Shown: positions 53,425 to 63,280, numbered from the stretch's first letter. The stretch: 64,000 nt of DNA from Chryseobacterium sp. Tr-659 (GCF_011752975.1 NZ_VWWP01000005.1:124001-188000); one strand, 5' to 3'. The notes: generated from the letters alone by a model not told the origin. A program made the numbers and translations.

Positions 53425-54447
53425 TTACGAATTTCTGGTGTCTAAATATTTCTGCCATTCCCAGACTGTTCTTAAAGATTCTTCCAGAGAGGTTTCAGAC
53501 TTCCAGTTGAGCTCTTTCTCAGCTTTTTGCGGATTAGCGTATGCGATGGTAATATCTCCTTCTCTTCTTGCGCAGATTTGATAAGGTACCTCCACGTTAT
53601 TAGCCTTCTCAAAAGCTTTCACAACTTCCAGAACTGATGATCCTTTGCCTGTTCCCAGATTATAGATATCAATCAAAGCTTCTTCGGAAGGATCTTCCAT
53701 TAATTTCTTTATAGCTGCAACATGCGCTTTGGCAAGATCCACCACATAAATATAATCACGAACAGCTGTTCCATCCTCTGTACCATAATCATCTCCCCAG
53801 ACGTTCAGTTTTTCACGAATTCCTGAGGCAGTCTGCATTACGTATGGCACTAAATTATTAGGAACTCCTATTGGCAGTTCTCCAAGTTTTGCAGACGGGT
53901 GTGCTCCTATCGGATTAAAATATCTTAACAACGATATTTTTCGGTGATAGGCGTTAGCAAAATCAATAAGAATCTGCTCTCCCATCTGTTTTGTTTTCCC
54001 ATATACACTTTCCGGTGCTTTTAACGGTGTATCTTCATCAATCGGCATTTCATCCGCCTGTCCATAAACTGTACAGGATGAACTGAAAATAAAATTAGAA
54101 ATTTGTCTTTCTTTAAATTCCTGAAGAATATTAATTAATGAGAATAAATTATTTTCATAATAGTCTACAGGTTTTATCTGACTCTCTCCTACAGCTTTTG
54201 ATGCTGCAAAATTAATACATCCATCAATCTGATGGGCGTCAAAAACCTGGGTAAGAAGTTCTTTTCTTCTTAAATCAAAGGGGTAGAAAATAGGCTTTTT
54301 GCCTGTAATTTCCTCTATATTATTTAAAATAAACCGCTCCGTGTTGGATAAATCATCTACGATAACCACTTCAAAGCCGCTATTGATAAGTTCCACAACC
54401 GTATGAGAACCAATATATCCAAGTCCTCCCGTAACAAGTATTGCCAT
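53425..54447 (-). CDS. galE: UDP-glucose 4-epimerase
   Basis: Extended SDR of 340 residues with TGGLGYIGSHTVVELI, SSCTVYG, the catalytic YGKTK (Tyr-x-x-x-Lys) and RDYIYVVDLAKAHVAAI. Interconverts UDP-glucose and UDP-galactose for polysaccharide or galactose use. It follows a small membrane protein and an aminotransferase on the same strand, with 9-base spacing. Confidence 0.93.
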   Translation of the reverse strand: MAILVTGGLGYIGSHTVVELINSGFEVVIVDDLSNTERFILNNIEEITGKKPIFYPFDLRRKELLTQVFDAHQIDGCINFAASKAVGESQIKPVDYYENNLFSLINILQEFKERQISNFIFSSSCTVYGQADEMPIDEDTPLKAPESVYGKTKQMGEQILIDFANAYHRKISLLRYFNPIGAHPSAKLGELPIGVPNNLVPYVMQTASGIREKLNVWGDDYGTEDGTAVRDYIYVVDLAKAHVAAIKKLMEDPSEEALIDIYNLGTGKGSSVLEVVKAFEKANNVEVPYQICARREGDITIAYANPQKAEKELNWKSETSLEESLRTVWEWQKYLDTRNS

Positions 54448-54456
54448 CTTTATTTT

Positions 54457-54894
54457 TTAATCTTTGCGTTTTCCTATATCGTCAAGTTCTAAAAATTGTA
54501 CTTTTTTATTTTTAAAAACATTGGTTATCACGAGAAAAGCTGTTATAACAGAAAAGGTGAAAAATAATTTAAAAATATCACCTTCTTCAAACGATTTCTC
54601 AATCAAGATTTTAATGTATCCCGAAACAAAAAATAATACAATCAAAATATAGTTTAAATTTAAATAAAGAATAGCTTTTTTGTTTTTAAGTATAAGTGAA
54701 ATTAAACTTAAAAGTGTGCTTATAAATATGAACGCTGCAAAGAGAAAAATAAAACTCTCTACCGAAAATATCCGTTCAATACTCAATTCTATAAATGAAT
54801 CATAAGTACCAAAGCCAAATAAAAAAAGTAAAAACAATTCGAATAGAAATACCACTATTCCAACTATTCTATATTTAAATATTCTATTTTTCAT
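54457..54894 (-). CDS. Small four-helix membrane protein between DegT aminotransferase and galE
   Basis: The 145-residue product has four hydrophobic helices (IVGIVVFLFELFLLFLFGFG; FIFLFAAFIFISTLLSLISL; AILYLNLNYILIVLFFVSGY; FKLFFTFSVITAFLVITNVF) and a charged C-terminus. It is unusually rich in Phe, Leu and Ile, with AT-rich codons. It was not recognised. The 3-base and 9-base gaps to its neighbours say it is part of the operon; a role in export or assembly of the sugar product is only a guess. Confidence 0.75.
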   Translation of the reverse strand: MKNRIFKYRIVGIVVFLFELFLLFLFGFGTYDSFIELSIERIFSVESFIFLFAAFIFISTLLSLISLILKNKKAILYLNLNYILIVLFFVSGYIKILIEKSFEEGDIFKLFFTFSVITAFLVITNVFKNKKVQFLELDDIGKRKD

Positions 54895-54897
54895 TAA

Positions 54898-56022
54898 TTA
54901 TCTCATAAACTCAAGCACGGCATCCGTAATATACTTCAGCTGCTCTTCGTCTAATTCTGTATGCATCGGCAGAGATATTACCTGATCCAGAAGTTTGTCT
55001 GTATTCACAAAATCGGCGTCATTGCTTTCCTGGAAATAGGCTTTCTGCTTTCTTAATGCAACCGGATAATAAATCATTGCAGGAATTTCTTTTTCTGTCA
55101 GGAATTTCTGAAGTTCATTACGTTTTCCGTTCAGGATTCTTAATGTATACTGATGGAATACGTGAGTAGAATTTTCAGCTCTTTTTGGAGTCAGAATATT
55201 TGGATTTCCTTCGAAAGCTTCATCATAGTAATCTGCAGCCCTTCTTCTTGCTTCGTTGTAAGAATCAAGGTGAGGAAGTTTTTTTCTTAATACTGCAGCC
55301 TGAATACTATCTAAACGGGAGTTAACTCCTACCTCATCGTGGTAATATCTTTCATACATTCCATGGTTTACAATTCCTCTTAAACGGTGAGCCAGCTCAT
55401 CATTATTGGTAAAAATAGCACCACCATCTCCATAGCATCCCAGGTTTTTTGAAGGGAAGAAAGACGTTGTCCCTACTGTAGACATTGTTCCTGCCTGTTT
55501 TACAGTTCCATCAGAGAATGTATATTCTGAACCGATTGCCTGAGCATTATCTTCAATTACATATAAATTATGCTCTTCAGCAATTTTCAAAATCTCCTCC
55601 ATATTGGCACATTGCCCAAAAATATGTACCGGAATAATCGCTTTTGTTCTTGGCGTAATCGCCTTTTTAATCTGTTCTGTAGAAATTGTGAATGTATCAT
55701 AATCCACATCTACCAATACTGATTTTAATTTAAGCAAATGAATAACTTCTACGGTTGCTGCAAAAGTAAAATCTGCTGTAATGATCTCATCTCCTTCTTT
55801 CAGATCTAAAGCCATAAGGGCAATCTGTAATGCATCTGTACCATTAGCACATGGAATCACATGTTTTACTTCTAAATAAGACTCCAATTCATTCTGGAAA
55901 GACTTTACTTCAGGACCGTTAATAAATGCCGCAGAATCCATTACATTCAACACTGCATTGTCTACATCATTCTTTATTTTGTAATACTGACTTTGCAAGT
56001 CAACCATCTGAATTTTTTTCAT
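54898..56022 (-). CDS. DegT/DnrJ/EryC1-family sugar aminotransferase
   Basis: The 374-residue PLP enzyme has FFPSKNLGCYGDGGAIFT, whose Lys binds PLP, and VIPCANGTDALQIALMAL, AQAIGSEY and NHGMYERYYHDEVGVNSRLD. It aminates keto-sugar nucleotides. With the following membrane protein, galE and a cytidylyltransferase-like gene it makes a sugar-nucleotide cluster. Confidence 0.92.
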   Translation of the reverse strand: MKKIQMVDLQSQYYKIKNDVDNAVLNVMDSAAFINGPEVKSFQNELESYLEVKHVIPCANGTDALQIALMALDLKEGDEIITADFTFAATVEVIHLLKLKSVLVDVDYDTFTISTEQIKKAITPRTKAIIPVHIFGQCANMEEILKIAEEHNLYVIEDNAQAIGSEYTFSDGTVKQAGTMSTVGTTSFFPSKNLGCYGDGGAIFTNNDELAHRLRGIVNHGMYERYYHDEVGVNSRLDSIQAAVLRKKLPHLDSYNEARRRAADYYDEAFEGNPNILTPKRAENSTHVFHQYTLRILNGKRNELQKFLTEKEIPAMIYYPVALRKQKAYFQESNDADFVNTDKLLDQVISLPMHTELDEEQLKYITDAVLEFMR

Positions 56023-56038
56023 ATAATAAATATTTCTG

Positions 56039-56070
56039 TAAAAATAAGGAATTTAATATCCTATCAAAAA
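56039..56070 (-). promoter_or_regulatory. Putative promoter of the sugar-nucleotide operon
   Basis: Minus strand: TTTTTG (56065-56070), 18 bases, TATTTTTA (56039-56046), one base off the TAnnTTTG consensus, 16 bases before the aminotransferase ATG. Confidence 0.4.
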
Positions 56071-56110
56071 TTTTATTGATTTTGTTTTTATCTTTATACA
56101 AATAAATTCT

Positions 56111-57712
56111 ATGAAAAAATTTTTACTCTTTTGTTTCCTAACAGGTTACCTTAATGTATCTGCCCAAACAGAACTTGTTTTTGTTTACTTTACAGATAAG
56201 CCTAATAAGGCTGCTTTCTATGCGAATCCGCTTTCGGAACTCAGTCAGAAATCACTCAACAGGCGTACTGCGTTGGGAATATCACTGAATGATCAGGATG
56301 CTCCTATTGAACAATCTTATCTTCAAAATCTGCAGAATCTCGGCTTTACGGTTATAGATTATTCCAAATGGCTTAACGGAGCTGCTGTAAATGCCACTCC
56401 TGCACAAAAGACAATACTGCAGGCACAACCGTATGTACAATCTATCGAAAGTTTTGCAAGAAACACCTCTCCGGTAGTAAAAATGACACCCGGAAAGTGG
56501 CAGGATGATGCAAGTATTAATAAAACACTGACTACTTTTAATTATGGTTCCGGTTCCGGACAGATCGACCAGGTGAACATACGCCCGCTCCATCTGGCAG
56601 GTTATACAGGTACCGGTATTTCAATTGCAGTGATAGACGCAGGGTTTCCAACAGTAGATACAGGGGCTGCTTTTTCAAGATTATGGAATGGAAATCACAT
56701 CAAAGCAGCTTATGATTTTGTTACCAAGACAAATGATATCTATAATGCATCTCTTAGTACACATGGCTCTGTAGTATTGGGTGCTATCGGCGGTTATTTG
56801 GAAGATACTTTTGTAGGAGCGGCTCCAGATGCAGATTTCTACCTGTACCGCAGTGAAAATGCAACTGTTGAAATTCCTGAGGAAGAAATGTACTGGATTG
56901 AAGCTGCCGAGGAAGCAGACAGAAAAGGTGTGGAAGTCATCACTTCATCATTAGGATATAATGTCTTTGATGATACCCGATACAATTATACATATGCAGA
57001 TATGAACGGCAGCAAGTCTTTCATTGCCCGTGGAGCAGGAATTGCCGCAGAAAAAGGTATTTTTGTTCTTGCTGCAGCAGGAAATGCAGGACAACAGCCA
57101 TGGCATTATCTTACCACACCGTCTGACAATGCTAAGGTTTTTTCTATCGGATCTGTAGATTCCGCCGGAACTGCTTCAGGATTTTCTTCTTTCGGGCCCA
57201 ATTCACTTGGAGTGGTAAAACCTGACGGAAGTGCCCAGGGTACGGGTACAACAACCGTTTATAATAATGCTACCATTATTGTTAATGGGACTTCTATTTC
57301 TACTCCGATCGCTGCGGGAGGTGTTGCTTGCCTTATTCAAGCTTTTCCAACAATGGACCGTGAGCAGATGAGAACAAAACTGAGACAAACAGCTTCTCTT
57401 TATCCCAATCATTCAGATCAGACAGGATACGGGATTCTCAACTTCGGAAGTTTATACAATATGGTTCTGAATACTTCCGAAATAGTAAAAAAAGAAACAT
57501 TTACTTTATTTCCGAACCCTGTTAAAAGTATTCTGAATATTGCATCAGACCAGGAAGTTCAGTCTCTGGAAATCTATGATAATCTGGGAAGATCAATCAG
57601 AAAAAGCAACAACCAGAAATCAATAAAAGTAGAAGATTTTCCAAAAGGAACTTACTATTTGAAAATTCAAGCCAAGAATAAAACTTATTATGAAAAATTC
57701 TTAAAGGAATAA
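56111..57712 (+). CDS. Subtilisin-like S8 peptidase with T9SS tail
   Basis: The 533-residue protein has a signal peptide (KKFLLFCFLTGYLNVSAQ), a propeptide-like region, and the S8 triad: Asp in IAVIDAGFPTVD, His in SLSTHGSVVLGAIGG, Ser in VNGTSISTPIAAGGVACL. The last 75 residues are a type IX secretion sorting domain (FTLFPNPVKSILNIASD ... KGTYYLKIQAKNKTYYEKFL). An extracellular or surface protease, probably digestive. Confidence 0.93.
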   Translation: MKKFLLFCFLTGYLNVSAQTELVFVYFTDKPNKAAFYANPLSELSQKSLNRRTALGISLNDQDAPIEQSYLQNLQNLGFTVIDYSKWLNGAAVNATPAQKTILQAQPYVQSIESFARNTSPVVKMTPGKWQDDASINKTLTTFNYGSGSGQIDQVNIRPLHLAGYTGTGISIAVIDAGFPTVDTGAAFSRLWNGNHIKAAYDFVTKTNDIYNASLSTHGSVVLGAIGGYLEDTFVGAAPDADFYLYRSENATVEIPEEEMYWIEAAEEADRKGVEVITSSLGYNVFDDTRYNYTYADMNGSKSFIARGAGIAAEKGIFVLAAAGNAGQQPWHYLTTPSDNAKVFSIGSVDSAGTASGFSSFGPNSLGVVKPDGSAQGTGTTTVYNNATIIVNGTSISTPIAAGGVACLIQAFPTMDREQMRTKLRQTASLYPNHSDQTGYGILNFGSLYNMVLNTSEIVKKETFTLFPNPVKSILNIASDQEVQSLEIYDNLGRSIRKSNNQKSIKVEDFPKGTYYLKIQAKNKTYYEKFLKE

Positions 57713-57750
57713 ATACAAAGCCGCTCTAAAATAGAGCGGCTTTGTATTTT
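57712..57750. terminator. Long bidirectional terminator after the subtilase
   Basis: AATACAAAGCCGCTCTA and its exact inverse form 17-base arms around AAAA-type loop sequence. It serves the subtilase gene and the convergent gene at 57804. Confidence 0.8.
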
Positions 57751-57803
57751 AAACTGAAAAAATTATTCAATTTTATTATTCCTTTTTAGTTTTTACCCAA
57801 AAA

Positions 57804-58739
57804 TCACATGATAAGCACTATTTTTCCTGCAGTACGGCGGGTTTCTACCTGAGTATGCGCTTCAGCCATCGAAGTGAAAGGATAAGTTTTAGCAATATGA
57901 GACTTTATTGCTCCCTTAGACATTACATCTGCAAAGGATCGAAGATCGTCTCCGTTAAACTGCATTCCCCATAAGGATAATTTTATATTTTTCTCTTCTG
58001 CTTTAGCCTTCAGCTTTTCGTCAGCAGGCCCCAATATTGAAATAATTGTGCCTCCAGGTTTGGCTGCGTCAATAGAATGTTCCAAAGTTTCTCCACCAAT
58101 AGTATCAAAAACAAAATCCGCATCTTTAATTACTTCCCAGAAATTTTCAGTTTGATAATCGATATGTTTATCAGCACCAAGGGACATTACAAACTCCCGG
58201 TTTTTAGCAGAAGATGTTCCGATTACTTCAGCTCCAAGATGCTTGGCTATTTGCACCGCAAAATGTCCAACCCCTCCTGAAGCCCCATGAATAAGAATTT
58301 TATCTCCTTTTTTGATATTCATTCCATGAACTAATGGCTGCCAGGCGGTTAAACCAGCCATTGGAGCAGCTGCCGCTTCTTCAAAAGAAATATTGTCTGG
58401 CTTAAGGGCCAGCAATTTTACGTTTACTGCTACAAATTCGGCATAACCACTGGCATTTTGTAAAAGCGCAAAAACAGCATCTCCCACTTCAAACCCATGG
58501 GTATTTTCGGCTTTTTCTACAATTTCACCAGATATATCCCAACCGATTATTACAGGCCGCTCTTTACCAAATGCAGCAGTAATAAATGCATCTGAATTAC
58601 GATAAATAGTATCTGCCGGATTTATACCAATGGCTTTTACTTTTATTAGAACTTCCCCGCTTTTTAAAACTGGTTTTTCCACTTCACCAAGAACCAGCTT
58701 ATCGGCTCCTCCGGCTTCGTATAAAAGGTATGCCTTCAT
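57804..58739 (-). CDS. NADPH:quinone reductase-like medium-chain dehydrogenase
   Basis: The 311-residue zinc-free MDR enzyme has IGINPADTIYRNSDAF, VIGWDISGEIVEKAE and the Rossmann motif GDKILIHGASGGVGHFAVQI. No structural zinc cysteines are present. The substrate, perhaps quinones or enones, is unknown. It lies beside ppc on the same strand. Confidence 0.9.
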   Translation of the reverse strand: MKAYLLYEAGGADKLVLGEVEKPVLKSGEVLIKVKAIGINPADTIYRNSDAFITAAFGKERPVIIGWDISGEIVEKAENTHGFEVGDAVFALLQNASGYAEFVAVNVKLLALKPDNISFEEAAAAPMAGLTAWQPLVHGMNIKKGDKILIHGASGGVGHFAVQIAKHLGAEVIGTSSAKNREFVMSLGADKHIDYQTENFWEVIKDADFVFDTIGGETLEHSIDAAKPGGTIISILGPADEKLKAKAEEKNIKLSLWGMQFNGDDLRSFADVMSKGAIKSHIAKTYPFTSMAEAHTQVETRRTAGKIVLIM

Positions 58740-58759
58740 AGATTAAATTTTAAAATAAG

Positions 58760-61294
58760 TTAAGCAGAATTTCTGCTCGCATTAATATTCCCGAATAGAG
58801 AACGTGTAACCAGTTTTTCATAAGCCTCTTTATTTCCTTCTCCTTTCTGGATCTTCATTAAAGCATATTGCTGAATACTCAACAATGGAAGTACAATTTT
58901 CTCACGAATCTTCACCGATTTTCTGGACAACGGATCTTCTTCCTGAAGCATTTTAAACCCGGTAAGCTCCAGCATAATTTCTCTGGAAAGCTCATATTCA
59001 TCGAAAAGAACATTCCAGAAAGCGCCGAACTTGGGATTATTTTTAATATAATAAGTTAAAGGGAAATAAGATTTATTCATACTCATCATCGAGTTCAGAA
59101 CTAATGTTTTAAAGAAATCAGAACCTTTGTACAGTTCTCTTACTTCTTCAAATCTGCCTTGTTCTTTCATCTTCTGCATCGCATAACCGAAACCGAAAAA
59201 CCCAGGTACATTCTGCTTTAGCTGTGACCAGGATCCTACAAACGGAATTGCTCTCAAGTCCTCAAATTTCAGTTCACTGCCATTTCCTCTTTTAGATGGG
59301 CGGCTTCCGATATTGGTTTTTCCATAATACTCCAAAGTACTCATCTCCTGAAGATACGGAACAAACATAGGATGGGCTTTCAGATCTGAATACTTTTGAT
59401 AACTGATATCCGCCAGCTCAATGATTAGAGATCTTTCTTTTTCTGTAAGATCTTTCTTGGCATTTTTGAATACATCATTTTCAACTCCGGCAGTCAGCAG
59501 CTGTTCAAAATTATATTTTGCCTGTTCTTTATTTCCGAAAATACTCGTGATTGTCTGCCCCTGGATAGTCAGTTCAATTTTATTATTGGCTATAGTTTTC
59601 CCTTGTGAAGCGTAAAAATCGTGGGTTTTCCCTCCACCTCTTGCAGGCGGACCACCTCTGCCATCAAAGAACACAACTTTGATATTATTCTGTTCAGAAA
59701 GTTTCGTCAGCACTTCTTTGGCTTTATAGATTTCCCAATTGGCCTTTAAATATCCTCCGTCTTTGGTTCCGTCTGAGAATCCAAGCATAATTGTTTGCTG
59801 ATTTCCTCTTTTTTCAAGGTGCTTTTTATACACAGGGTTCTGATACAATTCGTTCATTACGTGCTCAGCATTCGCAAGTCCTTCCATTGTTTCAAAAAGC
59901 GGAACAATATCCATATTGATATCCTCCTCTTTATAACCACAAACCTTAAAGAATGCATACACATTCATCACATCTTTCACTGCATCGGAATTAGAGATAA
60001 TATACCTGTTCATTCCTCTTAATCCATTCAGATTCTGAATTTCTAAAACCTGTGAAACGGTTAATAGAGTATCTTTAACAATATCTTCAAAATCTTCAGG
60101 GTTAACGGTTTCTGAGATGCCAATCAATGCGTTGAATTTCTGTTCATGATCTGCTTCTTCATTTCCATATGTTTTTGCAAAGACCTCATCAATTACCTTC
60201 TGATGAATCCTGCTGTCCTGACGGATATCCAACGTGGCAAAGTGAGTCCCGAAAATCATTACCCGATCTCTGAAATTAACAAGAAGGTCCAAAAACAAGG
60301 AATTATGCTCATTCACGAGGATTTTTTCCGCTTCATTAGCCCTTTTTAAAATATCTTCTGCAGCAATGCTCTTTCCATTAAAAATAGCAGCATACAGTTC
60401 TTCGCTTAATTGAGTTAACACTTCGGAAACCCCTCTGAAGCTCAATCTTCTTCTAATGAATTTCAAATGGCTGTAATAAGACTTCAAAATGGCTGAACGC
60501 AGTTCTTCCGCTACTCTTTTCGTAACATCTGCTGTTACAAAAGGATTCCCATCCCGGTCCCCTCCCGGCCAGAAGCCTAACTGAATAATGTCTTCATGCA
60601 AATGAAAATGTCCGTTTCCAAAAGTCTTTTTGATCTTTGTGAACAGTTCTCCGATAGTATCATAATATACATATCTCAGGTATGAAATAATGCTTAATGC
60701 TTCATCTACTGGGGTAGGTTTTTCTTTATTGACGAAAGGTGTTTTTCCCAGTTGCTGCAAAAGCATATCGATCTGTGTTACAGAATCATTTGTAATAGCT
60801 CCTCTCAGATCCTGAATGATTCTCTGTACAGAACTTGGATAAAACTGTGTAGGGTGGGCAGTAAACACTACTTTTACGCTGAAATCTTTCAACTTATCTC
60901 GTACTTTCTCAATTTTATGATCCTGAAAAGAACGTTCAAAAAGATTGGTTACGGTTCCGTTGTCACTTTCAGAATGGAGGTTTGGAAAAGCTGCATCTTC
61001 AATACTATCAAACAGGACCACCTGTCTTTCTATATATTGTATGATCTTGAAGAGCAGTTCGAGTTTCTGTTCTTCCGTCTGAAGATCGGTATGGTTTTTA
61101 AAGAATTCTTCTACGATTTCCTCGGGAGTTTTTCCAGCATCATAGCCGGTTCTGCTTTCCTCGTAAAGGAACGGAAGCAGCATCCCGATATTGGTCATTT
61201 TATCATAGGGCAGGCTCATAAATAATGAATTGTAGATCTGGAATTTATTCTCCACGATCTGCCTGAATTTTTCTGCGCGTTGGTCGTGTATCAT
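58760..61294 (-). CDS. ppc: Phosphoenolpyruvate carboxylase with altered motifs
   Basis: The 844-residue protein adds bicarbonate to PEP to form oxaloacetate. Known PEPC sites are recognisable but changed. FTAHPTQFYPSS stands for the His-bearing LTAHPTE motif, FFDGRGGPPARGGGKT for FHGRGGSIGRGG, and GFSDGTKDGGYLKANW for GYSDSxKDAG. The catalytic His, Arg and the RGG core are kept. The C-terminus ends NASRNSA rather than the usual RNTG. It looks like a Bacteroidetes-specific clade. Regulation by aspartate or acetyl-CoA may differ. Confidence 0.9.
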   Translation of the reverse strand: MIHDQRAEKFRQIVENKFQIYNSLFMSLPYDKMTNIGMLLPFLYEESRTGYDAGKTPEEIVEEFFKNHTDLQTEEQKLELLFKIIQYIERQVVLFDSIEDAAFPNLHSESDNGTVTNLFERSFQDHKIEKVRDKLKDFSVKVVFTAHPTQFYPSSVQRIIQDLRGAITNDSVTQIDMLLQQLGKTPFVNKEKPTPVDEALSIISYLRYVYYDTIGELFTKIKKTFGNGHFHLHEDIIQLGFWPGGDRDGNPFVTADVTKRVAEELRSAILKSYYSHLKFIRRRLSFRGVSEVLTQLSEELYAAIFNGKSIAAEDILKRANEAEKILVNEHNSLFLDLLVNFRDRVMIFGTHFATLDIRQDSRIHQKVIDEVFAKTYGNEEADHEQKFNALIGISETVNPEDFEDIVKDTLLTVSQVLEIQNLNGLRGMNRYIISNSDAVKDVMNVYAFFKVCGYKEEDINMDIVPLFETMEGLANAEHVMNELYQNPVYKKHLEKRGNQQTIMLGFSDGTKDGGYLKANWEIYKAKEVLTKLSEQNNIKVVFFDGRGGPPARGGGKTHDFYASQGKTIANNKIELTIQGQTITSIFGNKEQAKYNFEQLLTAGVENDVFKNAKKDLTEKERSLIIELADISYQKYSDLKAHPMFVPYLQEMSTLEYYGKTNIGSRPSKRGNGSELKFEDLRAIPFVGSWSQLKQNVPGFFGFGYAMQKMKEQGRFEEVRELYKGSDFFKTLVLNSMMSMNKSYFPLTYYIKNNPKFGAFWNVLFDEYELSREIMLELTGFKMLQEEDPLSRKSVKIREKIVLPLLSIQQYALMKIQKGEGNKEAYEKLVTRSLFGNINASRNSA

Positions 61295-61525
61295 AATAAC
61301 AAATGTAAGTGATTTTAGAATTAGTTGAATTGATAAATGACAAAAAATAAGGTCTTAAAAGTAAAATTTATATTAATTTTTGTTCAGGAAAATGAACCGT
61401 TTTTTGATATCCTTTAATTAGTCTTTGTCTTTCCAGCAACAGGTTTTACTTCTTTTTATTTTGATCATATCGTACATCTAAAGGTTTGACAGGATTTTGC
61501 TACCTTTACAGAACAATTCAATCTA

Positions 61526-62092
61526 ATGGGCTACATCAGAGAATATTATGAACAGATTGTAAAACTGCAAGAATCGGAATGGGCATTTATAGCGGGACAT
61601 TTCCACAGAAAAGTATATGCTAAAAATGAGATCATTACCCAGCAGGGCGATACAGAAAATTACTTATCCTTTATAGAATCCGGACTGGTGAGATTTTATA
61701 TTCCTGATGATGAATATGGCTACACTTTCAGCTTTAGCTTTGAAAAAGAGTTTAGCTGCGCCTATGATTCTTTCCTTACCCAAACTCCTTCCGAATATGA
61801 AATGCAGTCTCTGACAGAAACTGTAGTTTGGCAGATCTCTTATGATGATCTTCAAAAGGTATACAGCCAGACTCATGTAGGCAATCATCTGGGGCGTTTC
61901 GCTTCTGAGAAACTGTTTTTGAATAAAAGCAAAAGGGAACTTTCTCTGCTTCAACTTAATGCGAAGGAACGGTATCTGAAATTATTCACAGAACAGCCGG
62001 AACTTCTTCAGCGTGTCCCTTTAAAATATATTGCATCTTATATTGGAATTACTCCACAGGCTTTAAGCAGAATCCGCAGACAGATTAATTAA
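61526..62092 (+). CDS. Crp/Fnr-family transcriptional regulator
   Basis: The 188-residue protein has an N-terminal cyclic-nucleotide-binding-like barrel (FHRKVYAKNEIITQQGDTEN, ENYLSFIESGLVRFYI) and a C-terminal HTH (VPLKYIASYIGITPQALSRI). There are no Fnr-type Cys ligands, and the cAMP-site RxS motif is not evident, so the signal is unknown. It starts 231 bases upstream-clear of ppc and precedes a deformylase gene. Confidence 0.88.
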   Translation: MGYIREYYEQIVKLQESEWAFIAGHFHRKVYAKNEIITQQGDTENYLSFIESGLVRFYIPDDEYGYTFSFSFEKEFSCAYDSFLTQTPSEYEMQSLTETVVWQISYDDLQKVYSQTHVGNHLGRFASEKLFLNKSKRELSLLQLNAKERYLKLFTEQPELLQRVPLKYIASYIGITPQALSRIRRQIN

Positions 62093-62142
62093 CATAGGTT
62101 CATTGTATATATTTTCTCTTCTCCTGAACTTTGCAGGAAAAT

Positions 62143-62730
62143 ATGACAATGAATTTATCTATTCTTGCTTACGGAAATCACATTTTAAAGCAAAAATGCT
62201 CAAAAATCAAGGAAAACACTTCTGAAATCCAGAAATTGATAACCGATATGTGGGATACTATGGAAAATGCCAATGGCTGCGGCCTTGCTTCTCCTCAGAT
62301 CGGAAAACCTTTACAGCTTTTTGTTGCGGACAGCCAAATTATTTATAAAAATCTGGACACAGAAGATCAGATATTATATTTCGGAAAGGATGATAAAGGA
62401 ATTAAAGAAACCTTCATCAATGCAAAAATCATTGACAGATCGGAAGAAACCTGGGATGATTATGAAGGCTGTCTGAGTATTCCCGGACTTTCCCAAAAAA
62501 TAAAAAGGCCCTGGGCCATTACTATTGAATATCTTGATCACAATTTCACAAAACATACAAAAATGTTCACAGGATTAACCGCCCGAATTGTCCAGCATGA
62601 ATACGATCATACTTTGGGAATCTTATATACCGACCACCTGAAACCTCTGACCAAAAAAATGATGGAATCCAGGCTTAAAAAAATTATCAATGGGAATGTA
62701 GCAGTGGGATATCCGATGAAGTTTTTATAA
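62143..62730 (+). CDS. def: Peptide deformylase-like metalloenzyme
   Basis: Start taken at the ATG at 62143 (MTMNLSILAYG); a TTG at 62131 is in frame but overlaps a CTTTG promoter-like box. About 195 residues. The three deformylase motifs are present: NGCGLASPQIG, EGCLSIPG and QHEYDH (metal-binding Cys and two His). An extra loop (about 70-100, DSQIIYKNLDTEDQILYFGK) makes it longer than many. It removes formyl from nascent proteins if it is the main enzyme. It may instead be a paralogue, because another def is usual elsewhere. Confidence 0.9.
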   Translation: MTMNLSILAYGNHILKQKCSKIKENTSEIQKLITDMWDTMENANGCGLASPQIGKPLQLFVADSQIIYKNLDTEDQILYFGKDDKGIKETFINAKIIDRSEETWDDYEGCLSIPGLSQKIKRPWAITIEYLDHNFTKHTKMFTGLTARIVQHEYDHTLGILYTDHLKPLTKKMMESRLKKIINGNVAVGYPMKFL

Positions 62731-62875
62731 ATCGGGTACTCATCATGCAAGTCATGAATCTAAACTTGTACAGGTTTTTAAAATAGTCTGGTTCATTTTA
62801 ACTATTCAGATGTAAAATAATTTTGATTACAAAACATTAATAATTAATTTTACTCCTCACACCATCCATAAATCT

Positions 62876-63280
62876 ATGAAAAAAACATTCCTCTTTCTTT
62901 TCATAACACTTCTGTTCATCTCTTGTGAAAAAGATTGTTATAATGCACCACAACCCATTGTTTTTGAGTTCGCCAATTCCAATAATGAAAATCTTATCAC
63001 GAACGGAACATTAACAACCTATTCAGTTCAGGACGAGAATAATGTTAATGTACAATTAACGAAAACATCCGACAACAGGGTTATTTTAGAAAATGTAGGG
63101 GCCTATAACGGAACAAAAAACTATAAGTTTTATTCTAACATTAAAAATCTTGATTTTTCAATCCAATCATCGGAATTTAAAGGAGGCTGTGATGGTTTTC
63201 AGATCAATAAATTAACGTTTACAGGCATCGGAATTGACGTAAAAGATGAAAAAGGCTATTACAAAATTGTGTTGCAATAA
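62876..63280 (+). CDS. Small unknown lipoprotein
   Basis: The 134-residue product has a lipoprotein signal (FLFITLLFISCEKDC). The mature part is about 115 residues of alternating strands, suggesting a small beta domain (TLTTYSVQDENNVNVQLTKT; FKGGCDGFQINKLTF). Two further Cys could form a disulphide. Not recognised. Confidence 0.75.
   Translation: MKKTFLFLFITLLFISCEKDCYNAPQPIVFEFANSNNENLITNGTLTTYSVQDENNVNVQLTKTSDNRVILENVGAYNGTKNYKFYSNIKNLDFSIQSSEFKGGCDGFQINKLTFTGIGIDVKDEKGYYKIVLQ

Noticed and set aside
60752..61225. 157-codon plus-strand frame within ppc
   Set aside because: Antisense of a full-length conserved enzyme; no matching features.
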